From: BN30871 sp937141405
GTDB taxonomy: Bacteria; Campylobacterota; Campylobacteria; Campylobacterales; Sulfurovaceae
Reading direction: 5' to 3'
Assembly: GCA_963676245.1 (NCBI GenBank)
Contig: OY781042.1
Span: 930,001-994,000, forward strand
Length of the DNA stretch: 64,000 nucleotides
Part shown: one piece after another, positions 34,051 through 42,430 of the stretch
How positions within the stretch are numbered: the stretch's first letter is position 1
How the letters are laid out: the number at the start of each line of letters is the position of its first letter
Made by a program: the position numbers and the translations under genes
Notes under the pieces: generated by a model
Databases searched by the model: none
Told to the model about the DNA's origin: nothing
What the model saw: the letters and a program-made list of their open reading frames with translations, nothing else

Positions 34051-35112
34051 ATGGCAAATTTTGGACCAAGCGACATAAAAAAACTTAGAGAGATGACCGA
34101 TGCAGGTTTGATGGACTGCAAAAAGGCACTTACTGAATCAGATGGCGATATGGACAAAGCCGTAGAGTGGCTCAGAGATCAAGGTCTTGGTGCTGCGGCT
34201 AAAAAAGCAGGAAAAGTAGCTGCAGAAGGTCTTGTTGCTATGAAAATCGAGGGTAAAAAAGCTGTTATTGTTGAAGTAAATTCACAAACTGATTTTGTCG
34301 CCCAAAATGATAAGTTCCAAAAATGTGTTCAAGATGTTGTCGATCATGCCTATGCAAATGATCTTCAAGATGCCGAGGCTATCAATGCATCAACAATCAA
34401 CGATATGCCTTTTGGCGAGTATCTCTCGCTTCAAATAGCAACGATTGGTGAAAATATTGTTGTAAGAAGATCAGGGATGATACAAGGCGGAGAGAATGAT
34501 GCATTTAGCGGCTATATCCATGCAAATGGACAAGTTGGTGTTATCATTGCTGCTGAGTGTGACAGTTCAAAAACTGCTGAAGCTATGCAAGATGCACTCA
34601 AAAGTGTTGCAATGCACGCAGCAGCGATGAAACCTAAAACATTAAGCTATAAAGATTTCGATATTGCATATGTAGAAGAAGAGACGCAAGGGCGTATCAC
34701 CAAGATAGAAAAAGAGAACGAAGAGAGAGCAAGACTCGGGAAACCACTTTTAAATATCCCTAAATATATCTCTATGGTACAGCTTACTCCTGAGGTTTTG
34801 GCCACAGCTGAAGAGGAGATAAAAGCGAAGTTAAAAGATGAGGGTAAACCTGAGCAGATTTGGGACAGAATTATTCCCGGACAGCTTGCAAGATTTATCT
34901 CTGACAATACAACACTCGACCAAGAGCAGTGTCTGCTTGATCAAAAATTTGTAATGGATGATGCTATCACGGTAGCCGAGTTCATAGAGAGTAAAGCAAA
35001 AGCAGCAGGTGGAAGTGCTACTATATCTTCATTTGTTCGTTTAGAAGTAGGCGAGGGGATAGAGATAGAAGAGGAAGATTTTGCAGCAGAAGTTGCGAAA
35101 CAGATGTCATAA
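34051..35112 (+). CDS. tsf: Translation elongation factor Ts
   Basis: This is the guanine-nucleotide exchange factor for EF-Tu. It has 353 residues, with the UBA-like N-terminus (L-R-E-M-T-D-A-G-L-M-D-C-K-K-A-L) and the T-D-F-V motif of the core (N-S-Q-T-D-F-V-A-Q-N). The core carries the long insertion seen in Campylobacterota EF-Ts (E-E-T-Q-G-R-I-T-K-I-E-K-E-N). It is directly downstream of rpsB, as in most bacteria, and is closed by a strong hairpin. Confidence 0.97.
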   Translation: MANFGPSDIKKLREMTDAGLMDCKKALTESDGDMDKAVEWLRDQGLGAAAKKAGKVAAEGLVAMKIEGKKAVIVEVNSQTDFVAQNDKFQKCVQDVVDHAYANDLQDAEAINASTINDMPFGEYLSLQIATIGENIVVRRSGMIQGGENDAFSGYIHANGQVGVIIAAECDSSKTAEAMQDALKSVAMHAAAMKPKTLSYKDFDIAYVEEETQGRITKIEKENEERARLGKPLLNIPKYISMVQLTPEVLATAEEEIKAKLKDEGKPEQIWDRIIPGQLARFISDNTTLDQEQCLLDQKFVMDDAITVAEFIESKAKAAGGSATISSFVRLEVGEGIEIEEEDFAAEVAKQMS

Positions 35113-35115
35113 TCC

Positions 35116-35141
35116 CTATACAATCCATTTGGATTGTATAG
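35116..35141 (+). terminator. Terminator between tsf and the convergent hydrolase gene
   Basis: CTATACAATCC (35116-35126) and GGATTGTATAG (35131-35141) form a perfect 11-bp stem with a 4-base loop, four bases after the tsf stop. There is no clear T-run on the plus strand, so it may act as a bidirectional or partial terminator. Confidence 0.7.
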
Positions 35142-35182
35142 AATCTCTCTCAAAATAAAATCAACTTTTTCACCTCAATATC

Positions 35183-36640
35183 CTATTTATTTGTAAATGC
35201 TTGGAGCATCGATTTTTTATCTAGAAATTTTTCCATTGCAATTTTTTTATTGTTTTTAATCTCTTTGCCGTCATGATAGAGCATCATTATCTTAAAGTTA
35301 TCATCTTCTAGAGCATAAGAGGCTATATCATCAGGATTGACAACAAATCTATCGAGTGTTCTTGATGTGGGCCAAGGGATATCCCCGTAAGCCATATAGA
35401 CGAGTTTTGAGCAGTATACCTTATCACAACTGTTTGCATCAAAGTTAAAGTCATATGCTTTGCCAAGCTGGCGGAAAGTATTGAGGATAATCTCTTTTTT
35501 TGCATCATCTGTTAGCTTTTTATCTCTGATAACCGCTAAATCATCAATGTTTAAAAAGTGTTTCATGCTATTGATAACAACACCTTCTCTGAGCGCCTCG
35601 ATAATATTTTTACCGTTTCGTATTGCGCCGTGATAAGGCACAATGGCAGGATCATTCCATATGCCGAGCGCTTTAAGCTCTTTTTCATTCCCGACCCACA
35701 AAGCAGCATGTCCCCAGTGCCCCGGAATAAAACGATCTGTGAGTCTAAAAGGAGTCTTCTCTAGTAAGATATCACCGGCTTCTAGATTTGATTTACTCTT
35801 TAAAATCTTTCTGTTGTTGTAGAGTTTGCCTTTTCTTGTAGATACCATACCCACCGTATTACCAAAGAGTAAACTCACTAGGTTTATTGTCTCGTTTTTT
35901 ACAGTTTTGCCCGCATCATAGACATCGTATGTTGTTTTTTTAATCTTAGTAGTAAAGAGCTTTGATGTATCATTTTTTTGTATCATCTCATATGAGGGGC
36001 TATTGATTATCAGTGTAGATAAATAGTTATAATTTTCAAAATCGACAGCATCATTTTTATGTTCTTTGTACCAATTTATAGCATTTTTTACTCGATCTCT
36101 TTTTCTTTTTGAAGCAAAAGATGAGGCCACCTTTCCAAGCTCCCTATAGCCTATATCATAGCCGCTATCCGGATTGTTGAGATGAAACCTAAGCAGGCTA
36201 TCATTTTGATATTGCGAGACCGCTAACATCCAATTGTCATACATGATCAGTGTAGATGCTAAAGAGAGAGAAACTTTTGCGAGTTGTATATCTTTGGATA
36301 TCTGATTTTTGGGCGTGGCGTTTATCTCTTTTTCATATTTGAGTGCCAGCTTATAAAGCTTTTTTCTCTGTTTTAAAAAAGTGCTTGTTCCGGCACTAAG
36401 CTCTTGAAGATCTTTGCCACTGAGGGGCTGTTTTTTTGAAGATTTGATATGGAGCCTATTGTAAGACTCTATCATTTTTTGTCTTGAAGCCAAAGACTCT
36501 TCGAAAAGTCTAATAGATTGAAAAATCTCTTGTTGTATCTGCTTTTTCGTCTCAATCTGATTTTCAGCCCATACAGATGTCGATACAAAAAGAAGAAGAC
36601 CAAGTATACTTCCTATAAAATACCTTTTCCTAATCATCAT
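35183..36640 (-). CDS. Exported YiiX-like permuted papain-fold cysteine hydrolase
   Basis: A 485-residue protein that probably acts in the envelope. A signal peptide or membrane anchor lies in the first ~25 residues (I-G-S-I-L-G-L-L-L-F-V-S-T-S-V-W-A). An alpha-helical region of about 270 residues with no family I recognise follows. The C-terminal third is a YiiX/DUF830-type permuted NlpC/P60 domain: G-D-I-L-L-E-K-T-P and P-G-H-W-G-H-A-A-L-W-V-G give the His, and D-K-V-Y-C-S-K-L-V-Y gives the Cys. I used the ATG at 36640, after AAGG, which overlaps the end of the upstream membrane gene. The substrate is unknown (peptidoglycan peptide or lipid). Confidence 0.8.
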   Translation of the reverse strand: MMIRKRYFIGSILGLLLFVSTSVWAENQIETKKQIQQEIFQSIRLFEESLASRQKMIESYNRLHIKSSKKQPLSGKDLQELSAGTSTFLKQRKKLYKLALKYEKEINATPKNQISKDIQLAKVSLSLASTLIMYDNWMLAVSQYQNDSLLRFHLNNPDSGYDIGYRELGKVASSFASKRKRDRVKNAINWYKEHKNDAVDFENYNYLSTLIINSPSYEMIQKNDTSKLFTTKIKKTTYDVYDAGKTVKNETINLVSLLFGNTVGMVSTRKGKLYNNRKILKSKSNLEAGDILLEKTPFRLTDRFIPGHWGHAALWVGNEKELKALGIWNDPAIVPYHGAIRNGKNIIEALREGVVINSMKHFLNIDDLAVIRDKKLTDDAKKEIILNTFRQLGKAYDFNFDANSCDKVYCSKLVYMAYGDIPWPTSRTLDRFVVNPDDIASYALEDDNFKIMMLYHDGKEIKNNKKIAMEKFLDKKSMLQAFTNK

Positions 36641-37499
36641 CTTCACCTTTGTCGTTATAGACAACGATTTTGTAAAAAAAGGCAAGCCCTACGAACATCA
36701 AAGTTGTGCCTAAAAGCAACCAAAAAGCTGCAAGCATCTCTTTGTAATCGCCAAGCGCTATTTTGAAAACGACCATTAAAGTCTCGATAGATAAAGCAAT
36801 AATAATCGATATCAAAAATCTTCCTAAAATTTTGTACTGCTTATTCTCTTCATTGTGGAAGCGTCTATAGAGTACCTCATTTTCAAATATCTGTTTTGCT
36901 AAATCATAGATCGCAATTCCAAGTGTAATGGCAATGATTGATTGAAATATATTATGAAGAAGGTCAACCTCCTCTTTTACAAAAAGAATTGCCACAAACA
37001 TATATCCACCGTAAGCGACGAGTGCTACAGAGACGGCAGCAAGCAAAAAAGCGCCAAATATATAAAATGATTTTTTTATATTTTCATAGGTTGAGTTGTA
37101 CTCAATCAGCTTAAGCTCTTCAAGCAGTGCGATGAGGTCTATATCAAATACATAATACTTCTCTTCTTGCTTATGAACGATAGAGACGCTTGCTTTCCCT
37201 GTTCTATAGTGAAGATAAGGGTTTGATATATAAAATCCTTTGCTATCTAGTTTCATTTTTGAGAAGTAGTGCTCTTTATTGCTGCCTTCTCTCTCTTTTT
37301 CGCTTCCTTTTTTACAGATAGTCGGAGAGATCTGAATATACTCTTTATTGACAGCATAGAGTAGCTGGATGGAGGAGTTTGCTTTAAAAATAGATGGGGC
37401 GTTTTCTATATATTTTTGAGGCGCACTTTTTATCATATTGATTATATATGCATCGACGGTACTTTTTTGCTTTCTATAGATGTTGATGACTTCTTTCAT
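36630..37499 (-). CDS. Membrane protein with N-terminal PDC-like sensory domain
   Basis: A 289-residue protein. Residues 1-150 are soluble and resemble a PDC/Cache ligand-binding region (S-K-G-F-Y-I-S-N-P-Y-L-H-Y-R-T-G), although no leading membrane helix is present. About four membrane helices follow between 150 and 280. There is no output domain such as a kinase or GGDEF, so its role is unclear. It overlaps the hydrolase gene by 11 bases, so the two are translationally coupled and probably work together. Confidence 0.7.
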   Translation of the reverse strand: MKEVINIYRKQKSTVDAYIINMIKSAPQKYIENAPSIFKANSSIQLLYAVNKEYIQISPTICKKGSEKEREGSNKEHYFSKMKLDSKGFYISNPYLHYRTGKASVSIVHKQEEKYYVFDIDLIALLEELKLIEYNSTYENIKKSFYIFGAFLLAAVSVALVAYGGYMFVAILFVKEEVDLLHNIFQSIIAITLGIAIYDLAKQIFENEVLYRRFHNEENKQYKILGRFLISIIIALSIETLMVVFKIALGDYKEMLAAFWLLLGTTLMFVGLAFFYKIVVYNDKGEDDD

Positions 37500-37597
37500 A
37501 CTCTTCTCCTTTTACAAGGTTATATTGTATCAAAAATGATGCTTTGAATATCTTTTAACAATAAGTATGCTACTATATGTCAAAAATTAGGTACTTT

Positions 37598-38248
37598 ATG
37601 CAACACCATCTTTTGCATGCTTCGGGCATATCACATACATTTGATTATAAACTTTTCGATGCGATAGATTTAGACTTAAAAGCACAAGAGTCGATAGCCA
37701 TTGTCGGAAGAAGTGGCAGCGGCAAATCAACGCTTTTGCACAATCTTTCAACTTTCTTACAACCGACAAATGGAAATGTTGCGCTTTTTGGGGAAGATAT
37801 TTATGGGTTGAGTGAGACCAAGATAGAGCAGATAAGACGCTATAAATTAGGCATGATATTTCAAAATCACTATCTTTTTCGCGGGATGCGTGCCGGGCTT
37901 AACATCGAGCTTTCTTCTTTACTTTGCGGCGTTTCTATAGAAAAGAGTATCCTCGATAAGCTAGAAATATCGGAGCTTCTAGACCAAAAGACTTCAGAGC
38001 TTAGCGGTGGTCAACAGCAAAGAATTTCCATAGCAAGAGTGCTTGCAAAAAAGCCGAAACTGATCTTTGCCGATGAGCCGACAGGCAATCTAGATAAACA
38101 AAGTGCCAATCTTGTGATGGATGTATTGCTTGAGAATATCAAAGAAAATGATGGCGCCTTGATTGTTGTTACGCATGATAGTGAGATAGCTTCTCGTTGC
38201 GATAAGGTCTACCTTTTGAGTGATAAAAAGCTTACGCTTGTCCCTTGA
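37598..38248 (+). CDS. LolD-like ABC transporter ATPase
   Basis: A 216-residue ATPase of the LolD/MacB/FtsE group. Walker A is G-R-S-G-S-G-K-S-T, the signature is L-S-G-G-Q-Q-Q-R, and Walker B is L-I-F-A-D-E-P-T-G-N-L-D. The ATG at 37598 fits the family start better than one 21 bases upstream. Its LolC/E-type permease is not adjacent, so the lipoprotein-release role is inference. It stands between the divergent membrane gene and ffh. Confidence 0.88.
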   Translation: MQHHLLHASGISHTFDYKLFDAIDLDLKAQESIAIVGRSGSGKSTLLHNLSTFLQPTNGNVALFGEDIYGLSETKIEQIRRYKLGMIFQNHYLFRGMRAGLNIELSSLLCGVSIEKSILDKLEISELLDQKTSELSGGQQQRISIARVLAKKPKLIFADEPTGNLDKQSANLVMDVLLENIKENDGALIVVTHDSEIASRCDKVYLLSDKKLTLVP

Positions 38249-38311
38249 TTTTATATTTTTAAGCACCTCTTGGGTAAAATCTAACAAATTTATTGGTTGG
38301 GATAGAAAGAT

Positions 38312-39661
38312 ATGTTTGCATCTATAACTGAAGGCTTTAAAAATACGGTCAATAAGATTCGTTTTAGAGATGATGAAAAAGCACTTAAAAAAGCAGTTGA
38401 CGAGCTTAAAAAGTCACTGCTCAAATCCGATGTTTTTCATAAAGTTACTAAAGAGATCGTTGTTGCTGTTGAGCAAGAGACAAAAGAGAGCGGGATAGGA
38501 AGAGATAATTTCCTAAGAGCACTGAAAAACCAACTTACCGCCATACTAACTGTCAAAGGCAATCAAGGGTTTGTGTTTGCATCAAAACCGCCTACTGTTG
38601 TTTTGATGAGTGGATTGCAAGGTTCGGGAAAGACAACCACTACGGGAAAATTGGCGCACTTTTTAAAGACGCAGAAAAAAAAGAAAGTGATGATTATAGC
38701 CGCCGATTTACAGAGGTTAGCAGCAGTTGAACAGCTTAGACAGATAGCTGCAAAGATAGAGGTCGAACTTGTTGCTGACGAGCATGCTACACCTGCACAG
38801 ATTGTCAAAGAGGGGTTACAAAGAGCAGAAGCTGAGCTCTATGATGTGGTACTCATAGATACCGCAGGTCGTCTTGCTATTGATGCTGAGCTTATGGATG
38901 AGCTTGCAGTGATTAAGCAGATTGCAAGTCCTGATGAGATTTTTTATGTGGCAGATTCATTGAGTGGTCAGGATGCTGTTAGAACGGCGTTGAGTTTCAA
39001 TGAAAAAGTTGGTATCACCGGAGTTATTTTGAGCAAGTTTGACGGTGATAGCAAAGGTGGTGTCGCCATAGGGCTCTCTCATCAAGTGGGTGTGCCGTTA
39101 CGATTTATCGGTGTGGGCGAAAAGATGGAAGACCTTGAGCAGTTTATCCCCGAGAGAATTGTAAATCGTCTGATGGGTGCCGGGGATATAGAATCTCTTG
39201 TAGAAAAAACAAGCGCTGTTATCGATGAAAAACAGGCAAAAGCGATCAATAAAAAAATCAAAAAAGGAAAATTTAACTTTAATGACTTTTTAGATCAGCT
39301 TGAGCAGATGAAAAAACTAGGTTCGATGAAATCGCTTATGGGCATGATACCGGGCATGGGAGCTATGGCAAAACAGATTGGCGATATGGATCTCGATAAT
39401 TCAGATGAGATACGATATATAAAAGCGATGATATGCTCTATGACTAAGAAAGAGCGAGAAGATCCCGAACTTTTAACCAATAGTAGAAAAAGAAGGCTTG
39501 CTATTGGGGCAGGGCTTGATCAGGTGCAAGTCAACAGAGCACTCAAGCAGTTCAAAAGTGCCGCGAAACTTGCTAAGCAACTCTCGGGAAAAGGCGGAAG
39601 AGGAATGCAAGATATGATGAAGCAGATGCAAGGCGGTGGGTTTCCGGGCGGGCAGAGATAA
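38312..39661 (+). CDS. ffh: Signal recognition particle GTPase
   Basis: This is the SRP54 homologue that targets membrane proteins co-translationally. It has 449 residues, with an N domain, a G domain with G-L-Q-G-S-G-K-T-T-T-T-G-K, D-T-A-G-R and S-K-F-D-G-D, and a Met-rich M domain from about 300 (M-K-S-L-M-G-M-I-P-G-M-G-A-M-A). It heads the ribosome/tRNA-modification cluster with rpsP. Confidence 0.97.
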   Translation: MFASITEGFKNTVNKIRFRDDEKALKKAVDELKKSLLKSDVFHKVTKEIVVAVEQETKESGIGRDNFLRALKNQLTAILTVKGNQGFVFASKPPTVVLMSGLQGSGKTTTTGKLAHFLKTQKKKKVMIIAADLQRLAAVEQLRQIAAKIEVELVADEHATPAQIVKEGLQRAEAELYDVVLIDTAGRLAIDAELMDELAVIKQIASPDEIFYVADSLSGQDAVRTALSFNEKVGITGVILSKFDGDSKGGVAIGLSHQVGVPLRFIGVGEKMEDLEQFIPERIVNRLMGAGDIESLVEKTSAVIDEKQAKAINKKIKKGKFNFNDFLDQLEQMKKLGSMKSLMGMIPGMGAMAKQIGDMDLDNSDEIRYIKAMICSMTKKEREDPELLTNSRKRRLAIGAGLDQVQVNRALKQFKSAAKLAKQLSGKGGRGMQDMMKQMQGGGFPGGQR

Positions 39662-39683
39662 AACCACTGTTTAATTCAATTTT

Positions 39684-39786
39684 TATAATATTTATGGTAT
39701 ATTCGCATTCCTAAAAAGAGTGCTTACGAGTCTTTTGAGTTTGCAAGAGAGTTCTCAGCACTTTAAAAGTTAAAAAAAGGAACACA
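39684..39786 (+). promoter_or_regulatory. rpsP operon promoter and leader hairpin
   Basis: -10 candidates are TATAAT (39684-39689) and TATATT (39698-39703). AGTGCT (39719-39724) and AGCACT (39757-39762) can pair across a leader, with smaller complementary stretches between. AAAAAAAGGAA before the rpsP ATG is the ribosome site. Confidence 0.4.
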
Positions 39787-40014
39787 ATGACAACAATTAG
39801 AATGACAAGAATGGGAAGAAAAAAGAAACCATTTTATAGAATAGTCGTAACTGACAGCAGAAAAAGAAGAGATGGTGGTTGGATAGAATCAATCGGACAT
39901 TACAACCCTGTCTCTGAAGATAAAGCATTGGTTATCGATGAAGAGAGATTGAACTATTGGAAAAGTGTCGGTGCTCAAATGAGCGATACTGTTAAAAAAC
40001 TTACCAGTAAATAA
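39787..40014 (+). CDS. rpsP: 30S ribosomal protein S16
   Basis: A 75-residue S16, short as in other Campylobacterota. R-M-T-R-M-G-R-K-K-K-P-F-Y-R-I-V-V and D-S-R-K-R-R-D-G are diagnostic. It is the first gene of the run rpsP-KH-rimM-trmD-rplS, each within a few bases of the next. Confidence 0.98.
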   Translation: MTTIRMTRMGRKKKPFYRIVVTDSRKRRDGGWIESIGHYNPVSEDKALVIDEERLNYWKSVGAQMSDTVKKLTSK

Positions 40015-40016
40015 AC

Positions 40017-40259
40017 ATGGTTAGCGAATTTGTCTCATACTACGCTAAATTGTTAGCAAATTGCCCTGAGGCAATACGCGTTGAGATATATAATACAAGC
40101 GAAGACTATGATGATATATTGATCCATGCTGATAAAAGTGATGTGGGCAAGCTTATAGGCAAAGATGGGCGTATGATTAACTCCATCAAAACACTAATAT
40201 CCGGCTGTAAAGCCAAAGGCTCAAAAAACTACAAAGTAAAAGTAGTCTCCATCAATTGA
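40017..40259 (+). CDS. khpA: KH-domain RNA-binding protein
   Basis: An 80-residue single KH-domain protein of the KhpA/YlqC family, with the RNA-binding loop L-I-G-K-D-G-R in the G-x-x-G position. It lies between rpsP and rimM as in many bacteria. Its TGA overlaps the rimM ATG (TGATG). Confidence 0.95.
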   Translation: MVSEFVSYYAKLLANCPEAIRVEIYNTSEDYDDILIHADKSDVGKLIGKDGRMINSIKTLISGCKAKGSKNYKVKVVSIN

Positions 40260-40777
40260 TGCGATTTTTTATAGCACAAATAGGTCGTACCGTTGGAATC
40301 AACGGCGATCTAAAGCTCCACATACACTCTGATTTTCCCGAACAATTTCAAGCTAACAATAGATTTGAAAGCGATATAGGCGTCCTTGAGATTAAGAGCT
40401 ATGATCCCAAAAGAGGTATCATCGCTTTTGTCGGTTATGCTTCAAGAGAAGATGCCAAGAAGCTTACAAATGTTAAATTATATGCAAGCGATGAGCAGAC
40501 AAAAGAGCACTGTTTTTTAAAGCAAGGTGAGTATTTTTGGTTTGATATAGAGGGTTGCAAAATAGTAGATAATGGCGAAGATTTAGGCACGGTAATCTCC
40601 ATAGAGAGACTTGCAGATATAGATTATATGAGCATAGAGACATCAAGCAGCCTCGTAGAGCAAGGGTTTGCAAAGAGTTTTTTAATCCCGTATATTCCTA
40701 GATATATCGCGAGTGTCAATCTTGAGAAAAAAGAGATTACGACGCAAGACGCAAAAGAGATACTGGAGGCAAGTTGA
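40259..40777 (+). CDS. rimM: Ribosome maturation factor RimM
   Basis: This assembles the 30S head with S19. It has 172 residues, the N-terminal RimM domain (I-G-R-T-V-G-I-N-G-D-L-K-L-H) and a PRC-barrel-like C-terminal half (Y-F-W-F-D-I-E-G-C-K-I-V). The ATG at 40259 overlaps the previous TGA; a TTG one codon earlier is less likely. Its stop overlaps the trmD start in the same way. Confidence 0.95.
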   Translation: MRFFIAQIGRTVGINGDLKLHIHSDFPEQFQANNRFESDIGVLEIKSYDPKRGIIAFVGYASREDAKKLTNVKLYASDEQTKEHCFLKQGEYFWFDIEGCKIVDNGEDLGTVISIERLADIDYMSIETSSSLVEQGFAKSFLIPYIPRYIASVNLEKKEITTQDAKEILEAS

Positions 40778-41481
40778 TGCATTTTTCTTTTATAACTCTA
40801 TTCCCTTCTCTTATCGAGGGTTATTTTAGTGATTCTATCATGAAAAGAGCACTTGATAGTGGGATGATAAGTATAGATTTTTGTAATCCAAGAGATTTTA
40901 CACTCGATAAACATAAAAAGGTTGACGCCCCTATGGTGGGTGGTGGAGCAGGGATGCTACTGACGCCACAACCTCTCGTTGATGCCATTAGAAATGAGAA
41001 GAGAAAGTGTGGCGATGCGCATACTATCTTACTTACTCCTGTCGGAAAAAAGTTTACGCATAATGATGCCGTGAGACTCTCTAAAAAAGCACATATCATT
41101 TTGGTGAGTGGTAGATATGAGGGTGTTGATGAGCGCGTCATTGAGAGCCAGATTGATGAGGTTTTCTCGATAGGAGATTTTATATTAAGCGGTGGAGAAC
41201 TCGCTAGTTTGGTATTGTGTGACGCGATAGCTAGAAATGTAAAGGGTGTGCTTGGTAATGAGGAGTCACTTAAAGAGGAGAGCTTTGAAGAGCATCTTCT
41301 AGAAGCCCCGGCATTTAGTAAACCCGATAACTTTGAAGACAAAAGTATAATTTCAGAGTTTCTAAAGGGTAATCATAGTAAAATCACAGCCTTAAAAAGA
41401 GAGTTGTCTTTGCGCAAGACACAATATTTTAGACCTGATTTATATAAAAAGGTCGACAAAAGGCACAAAAATGAGAAATAG
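40777..41481 (+). CDS. trmD: tRNA (guanine-N1)-methyltransferase
   Basis: A SPOUT-class methylase that makes m1G37 in tRNAs. It has 234 residues, with G-G-G-A-G-M-L-L near residue 50 and the trefoil-knot AdoMet site L-V-S-G-R-Y-E-G-V-D-E-R-V and S-I-G-D-F-I-L-S-G-G-E. The ATG at 40777 overlaps the rimM TGA. Its 3' end overlaps rplS by 11 bases. Confidence 0.97.
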   Translation: MHFSFITLFPSLIEGYFSDSIMKRALDSGMISIDFCNPRDFTLDKHKKVDAPMVGGGAGMLLTPQPLVDAIRNEKRKCGDAHTILLTPVGKKFTHNDAVRLSKKAHIILVSGRYEGVDERVIESQIDEVFSIGDFILSGGELASLVLCDAIARNVKGVLGNEESLKEESFEEHLLEAPAFSKPDNFEDKSIISEFLKGNHSKITALKRELSLRKTQYFRPDLYKKVDKRHKNEK

Positions 41482-41830
41482 ATATATTGAGAGCTTTGAA
41501 AAAGCACAGACAGAGGGGAAAAACATTCCTTCATTTAGAGCCGGAGATACTCTAAAAGTTGCTGTTAATATCAAAGAGGGAAACAAAGAGAGAATACAAA
41601 ACTATGAGGGACTATGCATCGCGATTAGAGGTGAAGGCGTAGGAAGAACTTTTATAGTAAGAAAAATGGGTGCAAACAGTGTCGGTGTTGAGAGAATATT
41701 CCCACTCTACTCTGAAAGTATTCAAAGTATAGAAGTCCTTAGAAGAGGAAGAGTAAGAAGAGCGAAACTCTTTTACCTTAGAGATCTTAAAGGTAAAGCT
41801 GCTCGTATCAAAGAGCTTAGACGCAAATAA
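41471..41830 (+). CDS. rplS: 50S ribosomal protein L19
   Basis: A standard L19 of 119 residues, with F-R-A-G-D-T-L-K-V, I-Q-N-Y-E-G-L-C-I-A and the C-terminal K-A-A-R-I-K-E-L. It is the last gene of the operon, closed by the hairpin at 41836. Confidence 0.98.
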   Translation: MRNRYIESFEKAQTEGKNIPSFRAGDTLKVAVNIKEGNKERIQNYEGLCIAIRGEGVGRTFIVRKMGANSVGVERIFPLYSESIQSIEVLRRGRVRRAKLFYLRDLKGKAARIKELRRK

Positions 41831-41835
41831 TCTTC

Positions 41836-41857
41836 CCCTTGGAATCCCCAAGGGTTT
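41836..41857 (+). terminator. Terminator of the rpsP-rplS operon
   Basis: CCCTTGG (41836-41842) and CCAAGGG (41848-41854) form a 7-bp G+C-rich stem with a 5-base loop, followed by TTTAAT. It overlaps the 3' end of the convergent smpB, whose stop is in the T-run. Confidence 0.8.
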
Positions 41858-42317
41858 AATAACTCCGATTTTTTATCGCCTGTGCAGCTTCTCTATCTAG
41901 AGTTTTAGCTTTGAGTGTTGCTCTTTTATCGTGCAACTTTTTCCCTTTTGCTTCAGCAATTTGAACTTTGATGATGTTTCTTTCATTAAAATAGATCTTG
42001 AGCGGTACAACACTAAGCGCATCTTTTTCGATGCTGAGTTTTAACTTTTCGAGCTGTTTTTTGTGAAGTAAAAGTTTTCTAGGCGTTCTGGTTTCCGGTG
42101 TAAAGTGTTTGTTGGCAGTTTCCATATGAGTAATATGAGCATTCATCAGAAAGAGCTCATCCTTGATAAATCGGCAAAAGCTATCTTTGAGATTGGCTCT
42201 TTTTGCTCGAAGGGCTTTGACTTCACTCCCTTTGAGTACAACTCCTGCCTCGTATGTTTCGAGAATCTCATAATCGAATCTAGCCTTTTTGTTTTGAGCT
42301 ATGATATCTATGGCCAA
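41856..42317 (-). CDS. smpB: SsrA-binding protein
   Basis: This is the partner of tmRNA in rescuing stalled ribosomes. It shows A-R-F-D-Y-E-I-L-E-T-Y-E-A-G-V-V-L-K-G-S-E-V-K and the basic C-terminal tail (K-G-K-K-L-H-D-K-R). I chose the TTG at 42317, giving 153 residues in line with the family; an ATG 39 bases upstream gives 166 residues with a foreign-looking N-terminus. tmRNA itself is not in the window. Confidence 0.94.
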   Translation of the reverse strand: MAIDIIAQNKKARFDYEILETYEAGVVLKGSEVKALRAKRANLKDSFCRFIKDELFLMNAHITHMETANKHFTPETRTPRKLLLHKKQLEKLKLSIEKDALSVVPLKIYFNERNIIKVQIAEAKGKKLHDKRATLKAKTLDREAAQAIKNRSY

Positions 42318-42430
42318 CAGCAACCCTTTTTTAGCGATATTATAACATTTTATCATGCTATTTGAGAGGATGCGTAGCTCTTTTTTAACATAGGCTTGAT
42401 TACAATAATGCGTTCAATTGAAGGATTAAA

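Noticed and set aside
40821..41342. 173-codon minus-strand frame inside trmD
   Set aside because: Ser/Leu-rich shadow of a conserved gene, no independent signal.
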